NCBI GenBank assembly: GCA_027946365.1
Contig: JAPEUQ010000011.1
Span: forward strand, 620,001 to 684,000
Source: Kalmusia sp. IMI 367209
Taxonomy: Eukaryota; Ascomycota; Dothideomycetes; Pleosporales; Didymosphaeriaceae
DNA length: 64,000 nucleotides
Direction: 5' to 3'
A program made the translations under genes and the position numbers. The notes under the pieces were generated by a model. That model was not told where the DNA came from and did not search any database. It saw nothing but the letters and a program-made list of their open reading frames with translations. Of the stretch, positions 46,587 to 57,852 are shown piece by piece. Numbering within the stretch: position 1 is the stretch's first letter; every line of letters begins with the position of its first letter.

Positions 46587-47885
46587 ATGGACGTCACTAA
46601 TCTCGAGGCCGCTTTCGAGCGCATCACCGTCACGGATGAGAATGACGACCAGCTTGTCACTACTACTACTTATCACAAGTCAAAAGTAAAAGACGCCCCT
46701 CTTGTCCTTCTTTCTGTAGAAGCCCATCTAACGCCGCCCAAGGGCTCCCTCTCCACCGCCGTATCATTAACAAGCCTCTCCGCCTCTGCGTCGGCCGCCA
46801 ATCGCATGAAACTACCACTGCAGAAGCTTGCTGCATCAAACTCGGCTAAGATCGTAAACGCAAACATCGCAAAGGTCACGATACCCGCCTCGTCTACGCA
46901 GAGCCGTGAGAATCCAGCCCAAGGTCACCGCCGTACACTTACCGAATCCGCTCTCTACTCTCAACCGAGTGCGCCTAAGCAATGGCACCTGGGTATGTTC
47001 GAAATCGGAAAGCCTCTCGGGAAGGGAAAGTTCGGGCGCGTGTACTTGGCCAAGGAGCGCTCGTCGGGCTTCGTCTGCGCGCTGAAGGTGTTGCACAAGT
47101 CTGAAATACAGCAAGGCAAAGTCGAGAAGCAAGTGCGACGAGAGATTGAGATTCAATCTAACCTTACCCACCCGAACGTACTGCGCTTGTTCGGCCACTT
47201 TCACGATGCCAAACGCATCTTCCTCATCCTAGAGTTTGCCGGTAAGGGAGAGCTGTACAAGCACTTGCGCCGCGAACAGCGGTTCGAGGAGTGGAAAGCC
47301 GCACAATACATCGCCCAGATGGCAGCAGCGTTGAAATACCTCCACAAAAAGCACGTCATGCACCGCGACATCAAGCCCGAGAACATCCTCGTCGGTATCC
47401 ACGGCGAGCTCAAGATCTCTGACTTCGGCTGGTCGGTACATGCACCCAACAACAGGCGGAACACCATGTGCGGCACGCTCGACTACCTCCCCCCGGAGAT
47501 GTTGACCGGTCGCGGCAAGGATAACTACTACTCGGAGAAGGTAGACCTGTGGAGTTTGGGCGTGTTGACCTATGAATTCCTGGTAGGAGAGGCGCCTTTT
47601 GAAGATACGCAGGTGATGACGCAAAGGAAGATTGTTCGAGGAGAGTTCACTGTGCCCAACTTCGTTAGTCCCGAAGCGAGGGATCTGATCAAGAAGGTAT
47701 GTGGAACGCCCAGGTGATAGTATGAACAAAAACTAACTGTGGAGAAGCTGCTAGTCCTTGATCCTGAAAAGCGAATCGCCCTAGAAGATGTCGAGAGACA
47801 CCCTTGGATCGTAAAGCACTGCAAGGGCAGCGAACGCGCATACGACCGCGCTTCAGGTGGCAAGTTCCGCAGCAGCTCAGAATGA
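46587..47885 (+). CDS. ark1: Aurora-family mitotic serine/threonine kinase (Ipl1/Ark1)
   Basis: Aurora is the kinase of the chromosomal passenger complex that corrects kinetochore attachment and drives cytokinesis. Two exons (46587-47696 and 47748-47885) encode 415 residues. The kinase domain begins near residue 137: [17 protein letters not shown] (glycine loop), CALKVLHK (ATP lysine), HRDIKPEN (catalytic loop at 259), DFG (279) and the T-loop [16 protein letters not shown] with Thr293 as the activating phosphosite. [16 protein letters not shown] is characteristic of Aurora. The C-terminus has [22 protein letters not shown]. The N-terminal 135 residues are low-complexity. At the single intron an acceptor 3 nt upstream would add one lysine. 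Confidence 0.95.
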
Positions 47886-48973
47886 GACAGCTGAGGATCC
47901 GGTAAATCGGACTCGCTGGGTCATTATAACAGCTGCCTGTTAATTTGATGCTGCAAGTAGCTCAGAGAACAGGATACAGGTAAATGCGGAGGTCGTAGAT
48001 GCACAGACCAGAGCACTGCAAGCTTGAGCGTAAACGAGGGGTCTTCAATTCTGACGATGATGTTGTTTTTGGCGTTAGTGAATGATGTATGGCGTAATCT
48101 AGGGAGGCGGGGCGTTAAGGCTGCTTCCTTTACAGAGCATTATGTGGAGTTTTGGGTATGGCTTTTTCTTAAGAGGCCGATAGGTCGCAGAGCGTAGCAT
48201 AGCAGATGCCTTGATGACAATACAAGTGATTGATATGTTCATTGTTCTTGCTTTGCCTCGGTGAAGTGAGATTGTGCTTGAGCAATCTTCTACTATTGCT
48301 ATATAGTATCTCTACCGGACATTGCACTTATTTTCACATTTGCTCCTTTCATATGCAGCTTCCACGAGGTTCATTCTTCACTGAATCCTTTTTCCAATAG
48401 GCGTTCTAACTAGTAGGGTAACATTAAATCTTGTTACTTACATATTCGCTCCTGCTCTCCAGATTTGAATCATCCTGTATAGTATTGTGAAAGGAAAATG
48501 ACATTCACACAATATCTCGTCAGTTATAATAATCTTGTGTTGTTCTGTTGTTTTAAATTCTTGAGACTTCCATCCGCCCAGTGTCAGAGCAGCTCGATTA
48601 AGTACATATTTTCGAATATCAGTAAAGATTATTGAATATGATTATGGGTCATTGATACAAGGGCAAATTTTAATAAAGAACTGTTGGAAGTTTTGCATTA
48701 AAGTTTTTAAAGATCGTTAGCGTATCAGTATAACATGAATCAGTGAATACAGTATTGAAGAAATCAGTGAAGGTAGAAACGAACATCTATTGGAAAGTAT
48801 AGGTACTTGGTGGATAGTAAAGTCGGTGAACATTTTGGTGAATGTAACGGTGAAATCAAACGCTATCATTTGGAAATCTACCATTCTTCCTGGACGCCAC
48901 CATCTACCTGAGAACATTTTCCTATCGAAATTTACAACCAGCATTTGTATCAACAATCAAGCCTCTACCCTGA
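47886..48973. other. AT-rich convergent spacer, Aurora kinase / pro1
   Basis: Tail-to-tail spacer of about 1.1 kb. From 48300 to 48950 it is clearly AT-richer than the surrounding sequence. I saw no terminal repeat or coding remnant, so a degraded repeat is possible but not shown. Confidence 0.45.
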
Positions 48974-50619
48974 TCAATGCGCATCGACCCCAATGCCTCC
49001 CTCAGCATTTGCGCTCTTCCCAAAACTCGGCGTATTTGGTCTGCTCTTCTCGATGCCAAAGAACGCAATGTTCTCCCTGAGCGCCACATACTCGCTATCC
49101 GCGTACCCAAGCGCATCATGAATCTGCGTACTATGTAATCCCTTGATCCTCTTCACTTCGGCAGCTGAATAATTCACTACTGCGCGGCCAATCTCAAGTG
49201 GCGCAGGATCATGCAATTCAAATAGCGGTGGGGTGATGATCGAAGACGAAGACATAGAATGTGTAAGTGCAGGGTGCGTGTAGGGCGCATGGCCTGCATT
49301 GAGGACTGGATGGGCGGCCGTTCGCGAGGGCGTAGGGGCTGCAGGCGTAGTGGTCGTGGGTTGGATTTTCGGGGATGAGACTGGAAGGCGCTTGACGACG
49401 ACGAGGCGAACCGCTTCTTGTTGGGCGAAGTGGCCGTCTACATCGACGATGCCGACAGGGAGGAGGCCCGCTTTATCGGAGAGGGCATGCCACGCCCCTT
49501 GGTCAATGTAGATGGTTCCGTGTGGGGCTAGGCCGTGCAGGATCCAGAAGTAGCGGTCGCGGATAGGGTGTGCAATGGGGAGGAAGCGGGTGTGTAGGGG
49601 TGGTAGGTCGTTATCGAGCTGTGGAGAGGGTGTTCGTGCAGGTGTGATATGGGTCGAGGAGGACAAGTCGTGTGTTGAGTTGTGGAGGTTAACACTCGCG
49701 GTTTGGGCGAGGGGGATGCCATCGTCTTGGAAATTGGCTATGCTATTGTGGCTTGATATGCGTGTTGGTTTTTGGGCTTCGGCATGCTTGATTATGGCGG
49801 CGATGTTGCCTGGCTTGCTGGACTTTGTGATTATGGTTGTTACACCCGCGCTGGTTGCCAGACGTGCTGCTACAATCTTTGTGCTCATGCCTCCGGTTCC
49901 CAATGAGGAACCTGCACTGCTCACGTCTGCCTCTAGATCCGCGATATCCTCGACTACCTCTATTGGTTTTGCATTCGGATTTCTCCTTGGGTTCGAATCG
50001 TAGAGGCAGTCGACGTCCGTCATCAGAAACAGGTAGTCCGCTTGTACCATGCCTGCTGTGATCGCACTCAGCGTATCATTGTCACCGAACTTGATTTCCG
50101 TAACTGCTAGCGTATCGTTCTCGTTCACGATCGGTATGACACCCATATTGAGTAACTCGAGGAAGGTATTTTGCGCATTCTGATACTGCGTTCGGTCGGC
50201 AATGTCGTTTCGAGTCAGCAGTATCTGCGCAATTGGCTGGCGCATGTGCCCAAAAAGCTGATCCCACAGACTCATGAGTCTGCATTGGCCAATCGCAGCA
50301 AGCGCCTGTACTTGTGGAAGGTGTTTCGGTCTTCTGTCTAGGTCCATTCTGCGAAGTCCCACGCCAATGGCACCAGAGGAGACGAGGACGACGCGATGGC
50401 CATCTTTGTGAAGCTTCACAGCGGTTTCGACTATAACCGTAAGAATTGATAGTAGAGGTTCGTGCGTCTTCTCGTCGACTATGGAGGATGTGCCTGTGTC
50501 ACGATTGTAAGTTAGTTATTCTAAGCTCTCTGAATGTGGGGTAGGTGTACAGGAAATGTACCGAGTTTGATGACGACTGTCAATTGCCCTGGATGTTGCT
50601 TCTTCATGTGGAACGCCAT
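48974..50619 (-). CDS. pro1: Glutamate 5-kinase (proline biosynthesis)
   Basis: Pro1 phosphorylates glutamate in the first step of proline synthesis in the cytosol. Exons 50619-50562 and 50493-48974 encode 525 residues. The amino-acid-kinase domain has VIKLGTSSIVDEKTHEPLL, VSSGAIGVGLRRM, IPIVNENDTLAVTEIKFGDN and GTGGMSTKIVAARLA. The C-terminal PUA domain has TIYIDQGAWHALSDK, LLPVGIVDVDGHF and EIGRAVVNYSAAEVKRIKGL. Unlike animal and plant P5CS, no glutamyl-phosphate reductase is fused. Two Ser/Thr/Pro-rich insertions are unusual: one between kinase and PUA, and one of about 60 residues inside the PUA domain. It is head-to-head with atp23. Confidence 0.95.
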
Positions 50620-50908
50620 GCTGTTCTCTTTCCTCGCAGCGCGCGAGGGCCCAACGGCTTAAGTACACTCAAAATGCGGTGTTTTTGCGCTTCTTTGTGG
50701 TGCTGTGAGCAATATGACTGTAAGTTCAATAAATGGCCTCCCCACCGCCTTTGCGCGCAGCCAATCACAAGCTCCGATTCTCTCCGCATTCCATCTTTTT
50801 GCGGGAAAGAACCGCGCCCTTTGCCCGTTGCGACAAATTATCCCCACGCCCTACCCTCGCTGCCTTGTATTTCTCTCCCCGTCGGAAGAGCGGCTCCGCA
50901 CCCTAGAC
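50620..50908. promoter_or_regulatory. Bidirectional promoter, pro1 / atp23
   Basis: 289 bp separate the divergent start codons. It includes a CCAAT on the minus strand (complement ATTGG, near 50759-50763 as CCAAT on plus), a common fungal HAP-complex site. The minimal spacing implies shared regulatory DNA. Confidence 0.45.
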
Positions 50909-51882
50909 ATGTCGAAGCAAGAAGATGCGCCAGATGGCGTGCCAAATTCCGCGAGCTCGAGACCACCGCCCAAGCCAGAAGCTCCTAAGCTTGACCCCGT
51001 ATACTACACATGGAGCAGCACCTTTTCCATCCTCATGGGGCGCTACGTAACTGGCACCCGCAACGTTGAGCTTGAGAAGAACTACTTTGAAGAAATGGAC
51101 GCCGTAAAAGCCGAATCATACTGCAAGCGCTGCGAGACGAACCGCGACTACCTGCTCCAATACTCGCCCATCATCCGGTTCATGAAGGACGAGGTGGGCA
51201 AGTTGGGGGGCGATCTGAGTGGGAAGAATATACATTGTAGGATGTGTACAGCGGAACAGAGTGGGGGGTTCCACATTGACCATGGGATCATGTTGTGTGC
51301 GAACAAGTTTCGAAATCGTGGGCATCAGGAGGATACGATGGCGCATGAGATGGTGCATGCATGGGATCACTTGAAATGGAAGGTTGAGGATGATAATTTA
51401 AGGCATCAGGCTTGCTTGGAGGTATGGCCTACCTTTTCCCCCACCCAAGACTTCTCTGCTTCTCTGGCTATCTAATAACTCTTGTCTCCTGCCCATGATG
51501 CAAGAGGTACAAAGCCAGAGGAAAGCAATGGCGCCACTACCTCCAATCGCGTGATCTGCCTGTCAGGTCTCGCATGGGAGATTGGCACTACATTCCCACA
51601 CGTTTTTCGATACATTCCAAAGTTCGCAAGGGTACTGTACTGACTGTAATCCAGATCCGAGCATCCACCCTCTCTGGCGAATGCCGCTTCACCCGCGAAT
51701 TTTTCACCAAGAACCAATGGCGCATAACAGAGCAACTGCAGCACTGCGTGCGGCGCCGCGCAACGCTTTCCATGATGGCACGGCCCGGCGTAAAAGACGA
51801 CGTGCACGCTGCGAAGATAGTAAATGAAGTCTGGGATAATTGTTTCAACGATACGAGACCGTTCGATGAGATATATCGGTAA
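50909..51882 (+). CDS. atp23: Mitochondrial intermembrane-space metalloprotease Atp23
   Basis: Atp23 processes the mitochondrial Atp6 precursor and assists assembly of the ATP synthase Fo part. Exons 50909-51421 and 51655-51882 encode 246 residues. The zinc-protease motif HEMVH spans residues 146-150. Conserved cysteines appear in YCKRCE and [13 protein letters not shown], as expected for an intermembrane-space protein. Exon 2 begins with [17 protein letters not shown], the conserved motif after the catalytic helix, which fixes the junction. The 233-nt intron is unusually long for this window. An upstream TTG-initiated extension of the frame is not needed; the ATG at 50909 gives a family-like N-terminus. 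Confidence 0.94.
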
Positions 51883-54800
51883 TGGGAGAAAGGAACGAAG
51901 AGAGCTGTGTATAGGAAATGTAAAACAGGTACATGACGGATGGGCTATTGGTTGTGTGCATAGCGATGGCGTTGATATACCATATTTGGGACTTGTAATC
52001 TTCGCTCTGATTCCTCGGTCATTCGTGTACGATATAGAAATTCTTGTGGATGTATCATGTAAAATCACACACTCTTCGGCATTGCCACCTCACTTGCCAG
52101 TGACATACGACAATCGGCAATATCGAAGCAGTATTTTGACCCTATCTAATATACCTGTTCATATAGTGCGTGTATAGGCGTGGAGAGACACATGGCAAAA
52201 TGAGTCAACCCACGACACATAGTCCACCGTCAACAAACTAAAATTGAATTCCACGACAAAAGTCCAGGACCTCTCGCCGGCATTTAGTCAGACAAGAACG
52301 GTATACACATCCAAGCGAACACGTACAGACTATACGAGGACTCGCAACACCATACAGACTCACTCTACACCTACCCGATCCCTCCATCCATCCATCCTAG
52401 CAAACCACCCTCGCACACACGCACCCGCGCAATTCATTCCACGGACCCGGTCACGCAAAAGCTTATACTCCTCAAACGCAGACCTCGCGTGTTTCGCCTG
52501 CCTAGCAGGATGGCTACATCAGCGAGGCTGGGAAGTCCGATGTTTCAGGGGACGGAGTACCGGCGCAGAGAAAGGCAAGGCTCGGAGAATTAGTATGGAG
52601 GAGTCGAGGAAGGCAGGGAGGCTGTCTGTAACTGTATGATCTAGGTATATTGGCCGGGTGGGAGAAAGAGTCGCACAAGGATAGTGAGGTTAGAGATGGA
52701 GAGAGATAGCGCGGACTCCGGCTTTGATGACTGGAGTAGTATAGTAGTGCCTAGGTCATGTGGAAGATTGGCGAGGAATTCAGACGAGGAGAGTTTTTGA
52801 AGAGGGTACTGGAAACATACGAACGTATGCTATGTGGAACTTCCTCGCGTGCGTTGCGGTTCGGCATAGCAGCTCCGTATGTGTATCAATGGATGTGCGT
52901 AGATGGCAAAAGACGCGCCGTATCCGACGACCTCTGATCAAGCGAGAAGGTGTCACAAGAACACCTCGTGGACATCGGTGTTCTCTACACTGTACGTGTA
53001 TGTCTGCATTGCGTCGCAAGCGTGCGGGAGACTCTACAAAGGGCTCTACGTACTCCGGCGAACATGCCCAATCGTACACTATACCGCACTCGCCCAGGAT
53101 CGGCCAACGATAACAGACAGCGTGTCTAATCCCGTGTCCGCGTGGACCATCGAAGGAAAGACGACACAAAACTCGCAGCGAAGCAAGGCTGCACTTCCGA
53201 GCATATCCAGCGTTTTGTCGCATGAAGGTAAGCGTTCGCCCGACCAGGCTTACTACTTCAGGTACGTACCCTGGTACTCGGGTTCAGCGGCGCAGTTTCT
53301 TACATCAACACTACGACAGCCCATTGCTCAAAAGCAGCACTGGATCCTTATTCATCTAAGATTTGTGTGTTTTCCAAGAAGTAATAATTTTGAGGTGGGT
53401 AAACTGTTGGTGAAAGAGGCACAGCGCAGCATCCCAATTCCCACTTGGCGACTTCTTACCAATACTTTCGCACGAGGAATATGGTGAGATTGCGACCATC
53501 CTGCGCGACGCGTGCATGGCAATACTTGTCTCGCCGAAAGGAACCATCCCTTTACTCTGTTTGGCGTCCAACATTTATTGAGGAAATGCTTGCCAATAGG
53601 AAAAAGGGTAATTTCTTTTAGCTATGTTGATCTCATTAAACGTGCGTGTCTCTTCGCTGAAACGCCATTGCGAGTACCGCCATCGCGGTAATGACACCGA
53701 TTACTGCTCACGTCACCCGATTCTTGCTTATTGCAATTGCGCGTAACAAGCGTTGAACGAAGTCTCGTGAGTGCGGTTCGAAGCGCGGGGCCAAAGGCCA
53801 CCAATGGCGCGCCAGAGCGGCTGTGCTGCAAGCTTGGGGTAAATATACAACCGAGCTATCCGCAAGGAGTATCATTGGTATTGTTTCTCCACATAGACAT
53901 GCACGCATTCCTAGGATGGATGGCGAAGCAGCAAAAGCGTCGTGTAGGCGCAGGAATGTCACGAGCGGGCGGAATGTAGGAAGTGTTAGTCCCGGAAAAG
54001 CATGTCGGGAATCCTTCTCGAAGGTACTTGCAAGTGTTTGTAGTGTAGCGAGTGGGTCCTGGGCGTCTTACGTTGGAGGGAGTCTAGAGCGGCAGCTGAT
54101 GGAATACGATCTTTGCTGAGGAGGTATTGTTAGTGTTGATCTCGAATTTGCGTCATGTGATGTTATGTTGGAGAAGGATGTGGCGTTGAGCCAAAGCAAA
54201 GCATAAGATCGCAAAAGTTCATCGAGCGAGTGGCGATCGTATGAACGCCATTGGCATCGCCAAAGGATTGTAGTTTCACCTCCGAGCGAGCAGCTGCTAT
54301 ATAGAAGCGGCGAACTGTTGAAGGAGCATGAACGATTAAAGTGGGCAGTGACGAGAGCAAATTGATGCGGCCGCTGATCTTTGGGTGGATCTGCTTGCGA
54401 TGGACCTTCATAGTGAGGCACGAATTGTTTCGTGCTGCTGGGTCGATAGTCCACGGTGGTTAATGGGCCTGGGTCCAAACGAAACATGGTATAGACGGGG
54501 CTGTTGTGGATGTGAAGAGCGGGGAAGCTGATGGCTGTATCTGGTTCATGTGGGATATCGTAAATAGGATGCTATAGCGCTTGTAAAGGAAGTGAAATCA
54601 TCCATAGCCAGAGATAATGCTCCAAATATTGCTCGGTAAACAGGGTGACGGTGCGCGATACAGTGACATGTTTCGAAACATTCATGCATAGCAGACGTCT
54701 TGTTTCAAGCAGGAAACGTCATTCAAAGCTCTGCTTGAACGCGTAGTGGACTTCGTTCGTACTCCAATGCGAAGACGATTGGCATGAAAGAATACTGATG

Positions 54801-57508
54801 TAGTAATATGCAGCATAAGTTATTCCATTACGGTGTTTTTTTGGATGTTCTCAGATATGGTATATAGAGAGCCTCGAAGGAAACCGTAGAAATCATGATC
54901 AGCTCAAATAGAGCATACCTACTCTTGATGAAGCTCAGAACGAGCGAAAGGCCCCATTAGCTGTTTTAACACAGTGCCATGCTAAGTAGATCTCGCTCAA
55001 CCAAGGGACTATCTTGCGGGGCCCGTCATTTCGCGGAACCATTCTGCACCGATCTGCCGCGAGGGGATCTGTAGTCTGGTACTGTGAAGTCGACGAACAA
55101 ATAACTAGTACGCACTAGGACGATCGACTGGGGAGCCGACGGCGGTTGAGGGTTGAAACAAAACCAGTCTGAACGTGGGAACGTGCTGGAAACAATGCAA
55201 GCGTTTTGTGAATTGTGCTAATGAACATAGAGCGTAGTTGATTTGGTAGCGTTTGAGATAGTGTCGATTGTTGGCAAGTGTGGGAGCATGATTTAATTAG
55301 TCTTTAGTATAATCAACCCTTTTCGACGGCTTGACAAAGGACATCTTGAATTGATTGAGTCTTTGTTATTCTTAGGAACTCAGACAGACTGTCACTTCGA
55401 GAATGGTCGTAGGTGGCGCTCATGAAGCAGACCTAGTCAGTCTGGCCCTGCGATAGCGGTTTTAGAATGCGAGGTGTTCCTGATTGGCGCATCTGTCCGG
55501 TGAGAGAACACGGTTATGAGACTGTGGAACGTGCGAGCACTTGTTCCTTACGGGTTCTCTCTTGCCTTGGGTTTTTGCTGCCATGGAAAGCTGCAGTGAC
55601 CTGCGCACAAGGAATAAAACAGTATGGCTACGATGATAAGAGGATCCATAATGAGGAAAAAAAATTGCGGCAAAGGAAATGAGAGAAGTGGATCTTAGCT
55701 TCGATGAGTAACAACGACGAGCCATCGGCATCTGGCCAAATACATGACACAAGGTGGGCTCAAACTGTCGTTCGCGTAGCACAGGGCAGGAGAGTGCTCC
55801 ATACAGACTGGGCTGGTTTCAGATCATCGGTAGTCAGTGTCCGTCGCTCTCCCGGCCATTTGAATCGAAAACGATAGTCTGGAGTACGAACCCTCGAGGC
55901 GGGCGGCGCTGGGGGGTCAGAAAATCGATATATCGAGCAGACGATTGAGTTGATGCAGGCGTGCAAGGGCGGTGCTAGGAGGCTGTTGGTCGCATCTCGG
56001 CAGAAGTCGCAGCTGCAGGTTCCCCGTGAGCCCTGGCGTGATGGCTGCATGTCGATATCGCGACGTCAGCCGGGAGCAGAGCGGTTCCCCAGCGTTCTCG
56101 TGGCGCGGCCAGTGGCAGGCGGCGCAGGAATTGCGCGGCGGCTGAAGAGCGCAGGTCAATCAAAAGATAGATGGAGTTGCATCGTGGGTCGCGGCTGGGC
56201 AGCATGCCGTGGCGGCGAGCAGGTCGTCGATGGTGTGGTGGGAGCACGAGGGAGCGTGGCGCCTTCCCGAAATGAAGGATCCTGAGGCCGCAGGGGCGAC
56301 CGGGCCCTGCGCTGACTGGCGGGGCTGGCCACAACGCTTCTTGTGCGAGGCGGGAGATTCTGCGCGGCGAGCAACGCAGCGCGACGATCGGCAGCGCGAA
56401 TTGCCCAGCGGCGTCCGGTGCGCCAGGGCCAGCGCTCGAGAGAAATGGTCGCCGTGGGAGGTCGCTCTGCGGTTGCCCTGCCGGCGATATTGGGTCGGCC
56501 ATGGGGGCCCCTGCTGGCTGTTTGAAGCACAGCCTGGCTCCGCGAAACACCCTGGCGCCCTCGTTGCGACCAGGTGGAAATCACCTGCACCGGCGCGGAG
56601 CACAGAGGGGGCTCGCTGCCCGTGATGCAAGACGGCCGACGCCCTCGCAGCCGTGCTCGACCTTGTGAGAAGCGTGCGGTGCAGTGCAGGTCGACGACGC
56701 CAGCCCTGGAGGCAGTCCAACATTCGCGAGCGCTGGCCGACGAAGCGCCGGGTACCTATTTTTGCGCCCGTCGAAAAGCGGCGCCCCGAATCTCCCGTTC
56801 AGTCTGCGTGGCCCGGCCTAGGGCGCCCGTTTCGAGCACGACTCCGCAAGGCACGGCTGCTAGCGGCTCGCTGCTTTGGTGCGCCCCTGTTCGCTCATTT
56901 GGCGAAACTCTGTCCGCGAGGCCTGGGCGTGCTGCTCGCCGTTGCAGAGTCTCACTCCTCTCTTCCTCCCTTACCACCGCTCCGCCAAACCCAGCGTCTC
57001 TCCTCCTCGCCCCTCGACAATCCTCGACCGGACCGCATACAGCACTTGTCGCCGTGCTGTGTGCTCCCCTTCCGCCGTCGCAGTCTTCTCCCCTCGCCCT
57101 CTCCTCACGAACCGCTGCTTACGACCGCCCTCGGGCACACGCTCTCTTCGTTCGCTCCACCTGCAATTCGTCTTCGTTCGACCCCCCCCAGCCGCTCGCC
57201 AGTAATCCGACAATCCGGTGTCGCTCGCAGTCGTTCTTTTTCGCACGCCCGATACCTATATATCCTCGTTTGACGATTCGCCAAGCCACGCGGCCCGTCG
57301 CTCAGGAACAAAGGTCATCGCGCGCGAACGACGGTAGCTAGACTAGCGCCCACAGTTCCCGTGGATCGCACTCGCGGCAGCTTCTTTGTAGCAGTACCAC
57401 TGTTCATTGACAGCTAGGCGTGTGTAAGGCCCTCGTCGAGACCGCGCTATACTTCTCTGCCCCGGAACTGGCAGTCACCCTCGCGAACTAGGAACGACCT
57501 GTCTAAAC
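51883..57508. other. Large intergenic region upstream of msb2, about 5.6 kb
   Basis: No recognisable gene was found. Candidate frames (plus 52903-53487; minus 54487-54068) lack domains and introns with family support. From 51883 to about 55700 composition is mixed; from about 55900 to 57300 it is very GC-rich and then C/T-rich, with long accidental frames on both strands. The GC-rich part is probably the msb2 promoter. Such long upstream regions are typical of developmentally controlled fungal genes. Confidence 0.45.
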
Positions 57509-57520
57509 ATGACGGCATAG
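57509..57520 (+). promoter_or_regulatory. Mini upstream ORF in the msb2 leader
   Basis: ATG ACG GCA TAG encodes only three residues about 330 nt upstream of the msb2 start. Short uORFs can lower translation of the main frame. Whether the transcript starts upstream of it is unknown. Confidence 0.3.
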
Positions 57521-57607
57521 GCCGACTTGACAATCGTCTTTTCGCGTGGACGCTGTATCTGCACTGCTCAGAGCATCGGCCCCCGTTTTAGCTGCGTTAC
57601 CAGCTTA

Positions 57608-57773
57608 GTGAGTGTTCCTCGAGCATCTCCGTCTGAGTTGTGCAGTGCCTAACGCAAAGCAGGTACACTCCTTACATCATTATCCTTGATTCGTCAAGTA
57701 CACTCGTTTAAATACCACCCTGACAGTGAGTATTGCGACGCAGAGCTGGCTGAAGCCCGGCTAACGGTTCCAG
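57608..57773 (+). other. Two probable 5'-untranslated introns of msb2
   Basis: 57608-57662 (55 nt) has donor GTGAGT, a CCTAAC branch-like site and acceptor CAG. 57726-57773 (48 nt) has donor GTGAGT, branch GCTAAC and acceptor CCAG. Both have the exact grammar and length of coding introns in this window, yet lie before the msb2 ATG. They are therefore likely to be leader introns. Confidence 0.55.
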
Positions 57774-57852
57774 ACTCTCGGTCTCTGAACTCGGTTCTGA
57801 TACCCTCGAGATACTATATACTAGGCCATAGTGATTGAAGATAATAGTAAAT

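Noticed and set aside
48300..48950. AT-rich stretch as a degraded transposon or solo LTR
   Set aside because: No terminal repeats, target-site duplication or coding remnant could be seen by eye.
52903..53487. Plus-strand frame of 194 codons in the msb2 upstream region
   Set aside because: No motif, no introns or leader signals, and residue composition is not convincing.
54068..54487. Minus-strand frame of 139 codons starting MFRLDPGPLTTVDYR
   Set aside because: The first 30 residues look plausible but the rest does not, and no homology is recognised. Left as a possible orphan to test with RNA-seq.
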